In this document: piece by piece, positions 5,695-13,052 of the stretch
How the letters are laid out: each line of letters starts with the position of its first letter
Position numbering within the stretch: the first letter of the stretch is position 1
Assembly (NCBI GenBank): GCA_035705495.1
Contig: DASSWB010000068.1
Location: 1 to 15,524 of the forward strand
From: DASSWB01 sp035705495
GTDB lineage: Bacteria > Bacteroidota > Bacteroidia > Flavobacteriales > Flavobacteriaceae
Direction of reading: 5' to 3'
DNA: 15,524 bases
Translations under genes and position numbers: made by a program
Notes under the pieces: model-generated
The model's input: only the letters and a program-made list of their open reading frames with translations
What the model was told of the DNA's origin: nothing
The model's database searches: none

Positions 5695-7218
5695 ATGAAA
5701 AAAAATCTTTTATGGACGACCTCCAATTTCGATTCTTACCATTCTTTAGGGCAGTTTTTATCAATTTTCATCTTATTTATCTTCCTTTTTTCCTGTAGCG
5801 ACGATGACACCCAATATGACGAGATAGATCAATCTGGAGACAAAAACTTAATAAGTTTGGTCTTTGAATACGATAGTACAGACTACCCCACCAGTATAGA
5901 TAATACGTCCGTTACCAATAGTACAGACTTTCCTTTTTTTGCAGAAGAGGTATTGATCAAGTCATTTGAAATCTCAGAAAATGCATCCACGAATATAAGT
6001 ATCGGACAAATCCTAAATATCAGTAACGATCCTTTAAGTATTACGGTTACTGCCGAGGACGGAATCTCAAAAAATTATTCATTAAGTCTATCAAAAGACG
6101 AAGGATTAAATTTAAGCCCAAATATGAACATAGAAATGGGTAGTTCATATTCTTTGCAAGGTTCAGATGTGTATGTTGAACCAAATCAACTAACACAAGA
6201 TTTTGATAAATTTTATGAGGCTGGCTATGCTGATTTTAATAATGATGGGCATACAGATGTTCTTTTAGCTAGCGGAGTAGCGCTAAGTTTTGACTATTCC
6301 CCCATTTTATTATACTTAGGCGACGGAACAGGAGTCAATCCAGATTATTGCGAGTGCGGGGGTGAATGTGTTCAATTTTCTTGCAATAGTTTTACGCAAA
6401 AAATGAATGCTTTACCAAGTGGATATGAAGGTTTACAATCTCCAAGAAAAATATTATTGGGAGATTATAATAGTGATAATCTAACGGATGTATTTATTTT
6501 AGGGCATGGTTATGACGCACCACCCTTTCCTGGTGAATCTCCAGCACTTCTTATAAATAACGGGGACGGTTTTAACTATGAAAAATTTAATAATGTCTCT
6601 GGGTTTTACCACGGAGGCTCCTCGGCTGATTTTGATAATGATGGGGATATAGATATTTATTTAGTTGGATCCATTTTTCTAATTAATGATGGTGCCGGAA
6701 ACTTTACCAAAACTTCTGAATTCATCGATAATGAATTTCCACCTAGTGCAGCATATTATACATCAGAATTTATTGATATTAATTCTGATGGCTATATTGA
6801 CTTGCTGGTCGCAGGTCATGAACATGAAGGAGCGCCGAGCTATATTTTATGGGGAAATAGTTCAGGTAAATACTATAAAGACTTAAGTTCTACCATTCCA
6901 CCGGTATCAGGTTATAATATTGTAATAGATATTGATACGAATGATATTGATGGTGATGGGGATAAAGACCTTATTATGTACAGAGTAAATTCTGATATTT
7001 TCTATCTAGATCACTACATTCAGGTTGTAGAAAATGATGAAAATATTAATTTTAATGATGTGACTGAAAGTGCAATTGTAAATAGTGCTGGTATAGATGC
7101 ATATGATTGGATTCATCTTCAGGATTTGAATAATGATGGAAATATTGACATTTATCTGGACTCCAACCATAAACCAAATATAAAATGGCATGGAGATGGG
7201 AATGGGGGATTTAATTAA
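5695..7218 (+). CDS. FG-GAP/VCBS-repeat surface lipoprotein
   Basis: This 507-residue lipoprotein has an unusually long N-terminus, then a hydrophobic stretch and lipobox (FLFSC, Cys34) followed at once by SDDD. That fits the S-(D/E)3 lipoprotein export signal described for Flavobacterium and predicts display on the cell surface. Residues about 50-135 look like an Ig-like beta-sandwich common in Bacteroidota lipoproteins (VTAEDGISKNYSLSLSK). The rest is a beta-propeller type array with at least six Ca-binding-like repeat cores: DFNNDGHTDV (180), DYNSDNLTDV (257), DFDNDGDIDI (312), DINSDGYIDL (361), DIDGDGDKDL (417) and DLNNDGNIDI (477). A cysteine cluster (CECGGECVQFSC, 219-230) is inserted in a loop. 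The protein ends abruptly, soon after the last repeat. Its end overlaps the start of a decayed gene by 17 bases. Function is probably adhesion or binding of a surface ligand. Confidence 0.85.
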   Translation: MKKNLLWTTSNFDSYHSLGQFLSIFILFIFLFSCSDDDTQYDEIDQSGDKNLISLVFEYDSTDYPTSIDNTSVTNSTDFPFFAEEVLIKSFEISENASTNISIGQILNISNDPLSITVTAEDGISKNYSLSLSKDEGLNLSPNMNIEMGSSYSLQGSDVYVEPNQLTQDFDKFYEAGYADFNNDGHTDVLLASGVALSFDYSPILLYLGDGTGVNPDYCECGGECVQFSCNSFTQKMNALPSGYEGLQSPRKILLGDYNSDNLTDVFILGHGYDAPPFPGESPALLINNGDGFNYEKFNNVSGFYHGGSSADFDNDGDIDIYLVGSIFLINDGAGNFTKTSEFIDNEFPPSAAYYTSEFIDINSDGYIDLLVAGHEHEGAPSYILWGNSSGKYYKDLSSTIPPVSGYNIVIDIDTNDIDGDGDKDLIMYRVNSDIFYLDHYIQVVENDENINFNDVTESAIVNSAGIDAYDWIHLQDLNNDGNIDIYLDSNHKPNIKWHGDGNGGFN

Positions 7219-7757
7219 GAAATCAACCTACTGGGCATTTCTTTATTTGCTTATTGCTAGCTAGTTAACTTGAATATACAGGCTCAGGAATCCATTGCCA
7301 AATTCAAGTATAAGGACGCCGAAAAAGCCCTCATTGAAAAACGTTATGGCGATTGTATCACTCATTTAAATGAAGCCGAAAATCCTCTTGGGAAAAACAG
7401 CGCCCAATAATATTGCACCTGAAGATTTTGTCGCAACACCAACTCTTGGAGGAAGACCCATACCAACACAATGAGACAATTGTGGATATTTATTACAATA
7501 ACCATTTAGTTCTAAGTGTATTTATGATCACATTTGTCCAAAACCAAAACAAGTTATTTTTATACCTCTGTCGAACCCATGAAGGAATATGGCTCCTACA
7601 ACGTCCAAGCCATAAATGGCTGTTGTGAGCATGAAATCACTACCACGGAAAAGCGACTCCAACAACACCCGAGACCCAAGGAGATGTTGTGAGTTTAAAA
7701 TACGTAATCTCCGAAATCCTGATAAATCAAGGGGTGGTAGCTTCCGATTTTGAATAA
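7202..7757 (+). pseudogene. Decayed gene for a small secreted protein
   Basis: The remains of one gene are spread over several frames. ATG 7202 reads MGDLIKKSTYWAFLYLLIAS, a signal peptide that hits TAG at 7262. One frame over, from 7267, it continues LNIQAQESIAKFKYKDAEKA (mature start after QAQ) and HLNEAE, with TAA at 7408. A third frame from about 7413 continues LHLKILSQHQLLEEDPY. From 7546 the earlier frame returns with YTSVEPMKEYGSYNVQAING, stopping at 7690. The last piece, from about 7671, reads GDVVSLKYVISEILINQGVV and ends at TAA 7755. Each piece looks like coding sequence and each ends in a frameshift, so at least four lesions are needed. The first part suits a small TPR-like or helical secreted protein; I do not recognise the whole. 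It follows the lipoprotein gene with overlap, as if once part of that operon. Confidence 0.7.
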
Positions 7758-7771
7758 TATCATCACTTTAG

Positions 7772-7914
7772 ATGGGAAAATTCTATAAATTAATCACATT
7801 CGTTTTCTACACATGCTTTCCTCAGGTAAACGATTGCCAGATTCAAATATGAGGAAATGATGTTTAAGTTATATGCTGAAACGAGTTCAGCTTTTTTCCT
7901 CTTTTATAAGATCT
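7772..7914 (+). pseudogene. Second, truncated paralog of the decayed secreted gene
   Basis: A new ATG at 7772 gives MGKFYKLITFVFYTCFPQV, another signal-peptide-like start, which runs into TGA near 7850. In a different frame from 7833 the DNA reads IARFKYEEMMFKLYAETSS up to TAA at 7912-7914. The stretch ATTGCCAGATTCAAATATGAGGA (20 of 23 bases identical) repeats the same mature N-terminus seen in the upstream remnant (IAKFKYKDAEKA, from 7292). This is therefore a tandem copy cut down to its first roughly 45 codons. Its end runs through the terminator hairpin at 7875. Confidence 0.55.
7875..7903 (+). terminator. Rho-independent terminator closing the FISUMP-VCBS region
   Basis: GCTGAA (7875-7880) pairs with TTCAGC (7886-7891) around a 5-base loop and is followed by TTTTTTCCTCTTTT. 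It points along the plus strand. It ends the 5068-7914 transcript, 10 bases from the convergent stop of the oligopeptide-binding protein gene. Confidence 0.7.
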
Positions 7915-9532
7915 AATTCGAAGGAACTTTCCTCACTCTACGTAAATCCAATAAATTAATCGCGTTGATTCCCAAACCTTTTACGTTTGGTTGCGTAAAA
8001 CGAACCACTTCATCATAATAAAGCGGAACGATGGGAGCGCGGGCAATGATGATTGAATCCATTTTTCGGTACAGGTTCAGCCTTTCTTTTGTGCTGTTTG
8101 AAATTGTTGCTTGTTCGTAAAGCTTATCATATTCGGCCGACTGAAAATGCGTGTAATTGGGACCGTTGGGTGAGAAATTTTCAGAATAAAAAAGTGAGAG
8201 ATAATTTTCTGCGTCGGGGTAATCGGCAATCCAGCTGCTTCTGAAAAAATCCAGTTTTCCAGCGGAACGTTGCTGCAAAAGGGTAGAGGGCGGCATCACG
8301 TTTATATTGACCTTGATATTGATTTTTTGCAATTCACGCTGAATAAATTCCACTAAATCCAAATAATTTGCGGTGGTACTGATGCTGATTTCAGGATTCT
8401 TGTCACCAGTTTCCGCGATGTATTCGTTTACGAGTCCGCGTGCTTTTTCGGGATCGTAACTATAACCTTTTAGATTTTGAAATCCGGGCAAACCTTGGGG
8501 AATAAATCCGTTTTCAGCGGGAATTCCCACGTTGTTTCGCAGGTAGCGAATCATTGTTTTGCGGTCAAATCCGTAATTGATTGCTTTTCGAAGGTTCAGG
8601 AATTGGGTTTCGGGTGTTTTACTATCCAAAAAAATCCCGAGATATTCGGTGTTCAAATACGGGCCTGTAATCATATTGATGTGCGCGTATTTTTCTTTGA
8701 TTTCGCCCGTGGCAGTCAAAATTTCATCTTTGTAAGACGGATCCAATCCGCTTAAAAAATCGATATTTCCCTGCGCGAATTCCAAAAACTCCGATTGTTT
8801 ATCGGGCAAAAAAGTCACCGCAACGGCTTCGAGATAAGGCAGCCGATTTCCGGCTTCATCTTTTTCGTAAAACAACTCATTTTTTCTAAAAACCAATTTC
8901 TCGTTTTCTTCCCACCGCTTGAATTTAAAAGGACCAGTTCCGATAGGATTCCGACGTAAATTGATATTATGCGTGGCAATTTCCACGGGAACCACCGAAC
9001 TGTATTTCATGGAAAGCAATCCGAGGAAAGCGGGAAACTGCTGCTTCAGTTTGATGCTTAAGGTACTGTCATTTTCAGCATTGAAAAAATCGACGTTCTG
9101 CATGATCCAACTTCCGGGTGAAGCAATTTTTTCATCGGTCAAACGCTTCAAGCTAAAAATAAAATCTTCCGCAGTAACAGTCCGCGTGGAATCACTTCCG
9201 AAGATGGCATTTTTATGAAAATATACATCATTCCGAAGATTGAATGTGTAGGTGAGTCCGTCGTTGGAAATCGTCCAATTTTTCGCAATATCAGGTTTAA
9301 TGTTCAGGCTGTCATCCAATTGCACCAAACCCGTGAAAAGCTGGTTCGCGGCCCAGATATTCCGCTGATCTTTCGCGAAAGCAGGATCCAAAGTGGTGAT
9401 ATTCGCGTGTTCATTGTAGCGAAAAACCAAATGATCCCTATTTTTTGTGTCCTCACTTTCGCAAGAAGAAAAAATGAGAAGACAAATCGCTGAAAATAAA
9501 AAAGTTAGTTTGTAAATGGCGGATTTTTTCAA
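7913..9532 (-). CDS. Oligopeptide ABC-transporter substrate-binding lipoprotein (SBP family 5)
   Basis: This 539-residue protein has a lipoprotein signal (LLIFSSC, Cys24) and the length and layout of the OppA/DppA family. Near the start it has LDPAFAKDQRNIWAANQLFT and WTISNDGLTYTFNLRNDVYF, the family's first conserved block. It continues with a TAEDFIFSLKRL segment, GTGPFKFKRWEENEKL, a LRKAINYGFDRKTMIRYLRN helix and a C-terminal region ending in PIVPLYYDEVVRF. Such proteins bind peptides, or occasionally other ligands such as nickel or opines, outside the inner membrane and hand them to an ABC permease. No permease gene is nearby, so the partner must be elsewhere. The start is a TTG (9530-9532): no ATG lies in frame before it, and the KKSAIYKL signal sequence begins right there. 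The gene is divergent from mtaB. Confidence 0.9.
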   Translation of the reverse strand: MKKSAIYKLTFLFSAICLLIFSSCESEDTKNRDHLVFRYNEHANITTLDPAFAKDQRNIWAANQLFTGLVQLDDSLNIKPDIAKNWTISNDGLTYTFNLRNDVYFHKNAIFGSDSTRTVTAEDFIFSLKRLTDEKIASPGSWIMQNVDFFNAENDSTLSIKLKQQFPAFLGLLSMKYSSVVPVEIATHNINLRRNPIGTGPFKFKRWEENEKLVFRKNELFYEKDEAGNRLPYLEAVAVTFLPDKQSEFLEFAQGNIDFLSGLDPSYKDEILTATGEIKEKYAHINMITGPYLNTEYLGIFLDSKTPETQFLNLRKAINYGFDRKTMIRYLRNNVGIPAENGFIPQGLPGFQNLKGYSYDPEKARGLVNEYIAETGDKNPEISISTTANYLDLVEFIQRELQKINIKVNINVMPPSTLLQQRSAGKLDFFRSSWIADYPDAENYLSLFYSENFSPNGPNYTHFQSAEYDKLYEQATISNSTKERLNLYRKMDSIIIARAPIVPLYYDEVVRFTQPNVKGLGINAINLLDLRRVRKVPSN

Positions 9533-9556
9533 TTTTATAAAAACAATAATTGTGGT

Positions 9557-9564
9557 TATATTTG
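9557..9564 (+). promoter_or_regulatory. Bacteroidota -7 promoter element for mtaB
   Basis: TATATTTG matches TAnnTTTG exactly, 73 bases before the mtaB ATG and inside the 105-base divergent gap. No TTG stands at the normal -33 distance (the region there reads AATTTTATAA), so the assignment rests on the -7 half. Confidence 0.45.
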
Positions 9565-9637
9565 CAGTCCTTGATTTGGATGTTTTTCTACGGAATAAAT
9601 TCTGCTGAAATTTCCAAATTTCTGTAAAAGTACAAGA

Positions 9638-10978
9638 ATGAACGCTAGCAAAAAAGTCGCTTTTTATACATTGGGTTGTAAGCTGAATTTTTCTGAAACT
9701 TCAACAATCGCCAGATCTTTCAAAGACGAAGGATTTGAGCGCGTTGATTTCACGGAATCGGCTGATATTTATGTGATTAACACCTGTTCGGTAACCGAAA
9801 ACGCCGATAAACGATTTAAGACAATTGTAAAGCAGGCGCAGCAAGCAAATAAAGATGCTTTTGTGGTGGCGGTTGGTTGTTATGCGCAGTTAAAACCCGA
9901 AGAACTTGCTGATGTGGAGGGTGTTGACCTTGTTTTGGGCGCAACCGAAAAGTTTAAAATTACCGATTATTTAAACGATTTAACGAAGAACGACTTCGGA
10001 AAAATCCATTCTTGCGAAATTGAGGAAGCCGATTTTTACGTCGGTTCCTATTCTTTCGGCGATCGTACGCGTGCTTTTTTGAAAGTTCAAGACGGTTGCG
10101 ATTATAAATGTACTTACTGCACGATTCCGCTGGCACGTGGAATCTCCCGAAGCGATAAACTGGAAAACGTTCTTGAAAACGCTAGAATAATCAGTCAAAA
10201 AGGAATTAAGGAAATTGTTTTGACCGGTGTGAATATTGGCGATTATGGAAAAGGTGAATTTGGGAACAAAAAACACGAACACACTTTTTTGGATTTGGTA
10301 AAAGCGCTGGATGAAGTCGAAGGTATTGAAAGACTTCGTATTTCTTCCATAGAGCCCAATCTTTTAAAAAATGAAACGATAAATTTTGTTGCTCAGAGTA
10401 AAACTTTTGTTCCGCATTTTCACATTCCGCTGCAAAGTGGAAGCAATGAAATATTGAAAGCAATGCGCCGCCGATATTTACGTGAATTGTATGTGGATAG
10501 GGTGGAGCAGATCAAAAAAATGATGCCAAATGCCTGTATTGGCGTGGATGTTATTGTTGGTTTTCCAGGAGAAACAGATGCGCAATTTTTGGAAACCTAT
10601 CATTTTCTGAACGCGTTGGATATTTCTTATTTGCACGTGTTCACTTATTCCGAAAGGGACAATACAATCGCCGCTGAGATGGAAGGCGAAGTTTCCTTGG
10701 CAAAACGAAAAAAGCGAAGCAAAATGCTACGTGGATTATCGGTTAAAAAAAGAAGGGCTTTTTATGAGAGTCAGTTGGGAAATACATTCACGGTTCTTTT
10801 TGAAGGTGAAAACAAAGAAGGTTTTATCCACGGCTTTACGGAAAACTACGTCAAGGTGAAAACCTATTGGAATCCCGAGCTTGTGAACACATTACACAAA
10901 ATCCGACTCCAAAAAATTGACGAAGACGGATTGGTGCGCTTTGATTTTGTAAATGAACCTGTGATGCTTAGATATTGA
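9638..10978 (+). CDS. mtaB: tRNA t6A37 methylthiotransferase MtaB
   Basis: This 446-residue radical-SAM enzyme adds a methylthio group to t6A at position 37 of ANN-decoding tRNAs, giving ms2t6A. The N-terminal UPF0004 domain has its three cluster cysteines: C14 (TLGCKLN), C50 (INTCSVTENAD) and C81 (AVGCYAQ). The radical-SAM cluster is C154, C158 and C161 (DGCDYKCTYCTIP), preceded by RAFLKVQ. Further motifs are EIVLTGVNIGDYG, LRISSIEPN, HFHIPLQSGS and IGVDVIVGFPGE, and a TRAM-like C-terminal domain follows from about residue 375. GCKLN and the ISSIEP motif suit MtaB (YqeV type) better than MiaB or RimO. It is transcribed alone. Its last 11 bases overlap the end of the convergent GNAT gene. Length and all key residues are normal. 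Confidence 0.93.
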   Translation: MNASKKVAFYTLGCKLNFSETSTIARSFKDEGFERVDFTESADIYVINTCSVTENADKRFKTIVKQAQQANKDAFVVAVGCYAQLKPEELADVEGVDLVLGATEKFKITDYLNDLTKNDFGKIHSCEIEEADFYVGSYSFGDRTRAFLKVQDGCDYKCTYCTIPLARGISRSDKLENVLENARIISQKGIKEIVLTGVNIGDYGKGEFGNKKHEHTFLDLVKALDEVEGIERLRISSIEPNLLKNETINFVAQSKTFVPHFHIPLQSGSNEILKAMRRRYLRELYVDRVEQIKKMMPNACIGVDVIVGFPGETDAQFLETYHFLNALDISYLHVFTYSERDNTIAAEMEGEVSLAKRKKRSKMLRGLSVKKRRAFYESQLGNTFTVLFEGENKEGFIHGFTENYVKVKTYWNPELVNTLHKIRLQKIDEDGLVRFDFVNEPVMLRY

Positions 10979-11276
10979 TCCCTACGGGAAGAAGATCCTT
11001 GTATTTCTTTTTGTGTTTTCTGATAAAACCAGCAATCTGCGGATTGGTGGGCATCACTCGGATTCTATCATTATCGTGTTTTATCTTTTCAAGAACCGCT
11101 TCTATAAGTTTGTCGGCATAGCGTTTTTCATGAAGTTCAGGACTCATGACAATTCGCGTTAAGAATATTTTCTTTTCTTGTCTTGAATATTCTATCGTTG
11201 TCAATTCACCTTCAATAGTGGTTTCAAATTGTCGTAAAAACTCATTATCATTAATGATCATTCCCTGTTTTTCCAT
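10968..11276 (-). CDS. Small GNAT-family N-acetyltransferase (YjdJ-like)
   Basis: This 102-residue protein belongs to the short GCN5-related family that has only the core of the fold. The beta-hairpin TTIEYSRQEKKIFLTRIVMS leads to the acetyl-CoA loop and helix (PELHEKRYADKLIEAVLEKI). Then come RIRVMPTNPQIAGFIRKHKK and YKDLL, the usual family ending. In most relatives the loop reads like GxGIGxxLV; here the glycines are absent (KRYADKLI), so coenzyme binding may be altered. The frame is open to a TTG at 11294. ATG 11276 (MEKQGM) is likelier and ATG 11261 (MIINDNEF) is also possible. The 3' end overlaps the convergent mtaB by 11 bases. The substrate is unknown. A minus-strand TACTTTTG at 11380-11387 could be its -7 element, but no -33 accompanies it. 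Confidence 0.75.
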   Translation of the reverse strand: MEKQGMIINDNEFLRQFETTIEGELTTIEYSRQEKKIFLTRIVMSPELHEKRYADKLIEAVLEKIKHDNDRIRVMPTNPQIAGFIRKHKKKYKDLLPVGINI

Positions 11277-11277
11277 C

Positions 11278-11306
11278 TTGTTTAGTTTCAGCAAAAGTTA
11301 GATTTG
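11278..11306 (+). promoter_or_regulatory. Promoter of the hydrolase-transglycosylase-cardiolipin synthase operon
   Basis: TTG at 11278-11280 and TAGATTTG at 11299-11306 are separated by 18 bases, which fits the Bacteroidota TTG-N17-23-TAnnTTTG consensus in full. The leader to the GTG start at 11407 would be about 95 bases. The -33 half lies within the start region of the opposite-strand GNAT gene. Confidence 0.5.
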
Positions 11307-11406
11307 CACGGTATAAGTACTTAATGAGAGGAAAATAAATTAGAAGATAATTTATTGTTTTTTTGTGTTTCCTCCTTTACAAAAGTAGTAATTTAGTGGC
11401 AATAAA

Positions 11407-12120
11407 GTGATTATACTTTTCAATAAAATCAAAAACAGCACAAAAGTGGTTCACGTATATTTTATGCCTGGGATGGCGGCAAGTCCTAAAATATTTGAGA
11501 ATATAAAGCTTCCGGAGCAGGAATTTAAGATACATTGGTTAAAATGGCTTCCGCCGAAAAAAAATGAAAGCTTACATGAATATTGCAAGAGAATAAGTAA
11601 AAATATTGTTCATGAAAAACCTATATTGATAGGCGTTTCTTTCGGAGGAATTATTGTGCAGGAGATCGCGGAATTTTTTGAAGTTGAAAAACTGATAATT
11701 ATATCAAGTGTGAAGACAAAGTACGAATTGCCACGACGGATGAGGTTTGCAAGGAAAACGAAATTGTACAAAATATTGCCAACCAGTTTAGTCAATTATT
11801 TTGATGCCTTGGAAAAAATCGCATTTTCCAAAGTAGTAAAATCGAGAATTAAATTGTACAAGAAATTTTTGATGGTGCCCGATAATTATTATATGGATTG
11901 GGCGTTGGATAAAGTAGTTAATTGGCAGCAGGAAAAACCACCGAAAGGTATTATTCATATTCATGGTGAAAACGACGTTATTTTCCCGATTAAATACATC
12001 AGCAATGCCGTGGTTGTTCCTAATGGAACACATATTATGATCGTCAATCGGTTTAGGTGGTTCAATGAAAATTTGCCCAATATTTTAAAGTCAGAAAAAG
12101 TAGAACTCCAAACAATATAA
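11407..12120 (+). CDS. Alpha/beta hydrolase family protein
   Basis: This 237-residue cytoplasmic protein has the order of an alpha/beta hydrolase. It has an early strand and oxyanion-type loop (VVHVYFMPGMAASPKIFENI), the nucleophile elbow IGVSFGGIIVQE with S78, an acid in HGENDVIFP (D190) and a histidine in VPNGTHIMI (H209). A basic, helical lid region lies between about residues 105 and 165. No signal peptide is seen. The start is GTG 11407: a stop lies 18 bases upstream in frame and no ATG intervenes, while starting at an internal Met would lose the first strand. The substrate is unknown; it may be an esterase, lipase or thioesterase. It is the first gene of a tight operon with lytic transglycosylase (2-base gap) and cardiolipin synthase, so a link to lipid or envelope turnover is an inference. 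Confidence 0.78.
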   Translation: MIILFNKIKNSTKVVHVYFMPGMAASPKIFENIKLPEQEFKIHWLKWLPPKKNESLHEYCKRISKNIVHEKPILIGVSFGGIIVQEIAEFFEVEKLIIISSVKTKYELPRRMRFARKTKLYKILPTSLVNYFDALEKIAFSKVVKSRIKLYKKFLMVPDNYYMDWALDKVVNWQQEKPPKGIIHIHGENDVIFPIKYISNAVVVPNGTHIMIVNRFRWFNENLPNILKSEKVELQTI

Positions 12121-12122
12121 AA

Positions 12123-13052
12123 ATGAACAAGATGAAAAAAGCTTTAATGATGATAGGAATTGTTTTGATTGGTGCCATCAGCATCCATGCAGTTCAAGAC
12201 GCGCCCACGGAAGAGCGTATGGAAAATGAACGCATGAATGAATACGGTGTTTATACGTTGCCAATGCCCGAAAATTTGGATTTTGCAGGAGAATCTGTCC
12301 CCGTTGAAATTCCAGATGTGTACGAAAGAATGGATCGGGAACTTTTGGTAAATACCTATTGGCATTCCAACACTTTTTTACTTTTAAAAAGAGCCGCAAA
12401 ATACTTTCCGGTAATTGAACCCATTTTGAAAGAACACGGAGTTCCGGATGATTTTAAATATTTGGCAGTCATTGAAAGCAGTCTTACAAATGCCGTTTCA
12501 CCCGCAGGAGCGAGGGGGTTTTGGCAATTTATGGAAGGTACGGCGAAAGATTATGGATTAGAGGTGAACGATAATGTGGATGAAAGATATAATATTGAAT
12601 TGGCTACCCACGCGGCTGCGGAATATTTAAAAGATTCAAAAGAAAGATTTGGGTCTTGGACACTCGCTGCGGCTGCCTATAATGCCGGTAATCGGGGAAT
12701 TGAAAATCAGCTAGAGCGACAAAACGTAAAAGATTATTACGATCTTTTGCTCGGGGAGGAAACGGGGAGATACGTTTTCAGGATCATTGCCGCAAAAGAA
12801 ATATTGAATCACCCAGAACAATACGGTTTCAACTTTAGGGAAAAAGATTTGTATGAATATATTCCGGTGAAAGAAGTGGTGGTAGATTCGGCGGTATCCG
12901 ATTTCACCCAATTTGTAGAACCATTTGGGATCAATTATAAAATTCTAAAAATTCACAATCCGTGGCTGAGGGAAAAAAATTTGGAAAACGATTCCGGTAA
13001 AAAATATATACTCAAAATTCCTGAACCAGAATCTTACGCCCGAGAAAACTAA
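12123..13052 (+). CDS. SLT-family lytic murein transglycosylase (MltD-like)
   Basis: This 309-residue exported enzyme is predicted to cleave the MurNAc-GlcNAc bond of peptidoglycan with formation of a 1,6-anhydro end. The N-terminal signal (MKKALMMIGIVLIGAISIHA) is followed by a linker. The SLT domain (about 95-215) shows LAVIESSLTNAVSPAGARG with catalytic E118, then GFWQFMEGTAKDYGL, DERYNIELATHAAAEYLKD, and WTLAAAAYNAGNRGI. These are all standard blocks of the MltD/Slt family. After about residue 240 a short tail (to 309) resembles the region linking to LysM repeats in MltD, but no LysM repeat is present. The enzyme is therefore shorter than E. coli MltD and may use another anchor. The start at 12123 lies 2 bases after the hydrolase stop; the third codon-later ATG at 12132 is also plausible. 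The stop overlaps the next ATG by one base. Confidence 0.9.
   Translation: MNKMKKALMMIGIVLIGAISIHAVQDAPTEERMENERMNEYGVYTLPMPENLDFAGESVPVEIPDVYERMDRELLVNTYWHSNTFLLLKRAAKYFPVIEPILKEHGVPDDFKYLAVIESSLTNAVSPAGARGFWQFMEGTAKDYGLEVNDNVDERYNIELATHAAAEYLKDSKERFGSWTLAAAAYNAGNRGIENQLERQNVKDYYDLLLGEETGRYVFRIIAAKEILNHPEQYGFNFREKDLYEYIPVKEVVVDSAVSDFTQFVEPFGINYKILKIHNPWLREKNLENDSGKKYILKIPEPESYAREN

Noticed and set aside
7202..7757. Sequencing error as the cause of the broken frames
   Set aside because: At least four frameshifts cluster in about 500 bases while all surrounding long genes are intact, and a truncated paralog lies alongside; genuine decay is more likely, though reads would settle it.
11380..11387. 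Minus-strand TACTTTTG as GNAT promoter
   Set aside because: The -7 match is exact but no TTG is present at 17-23 bases upstream; kept only as a remark.
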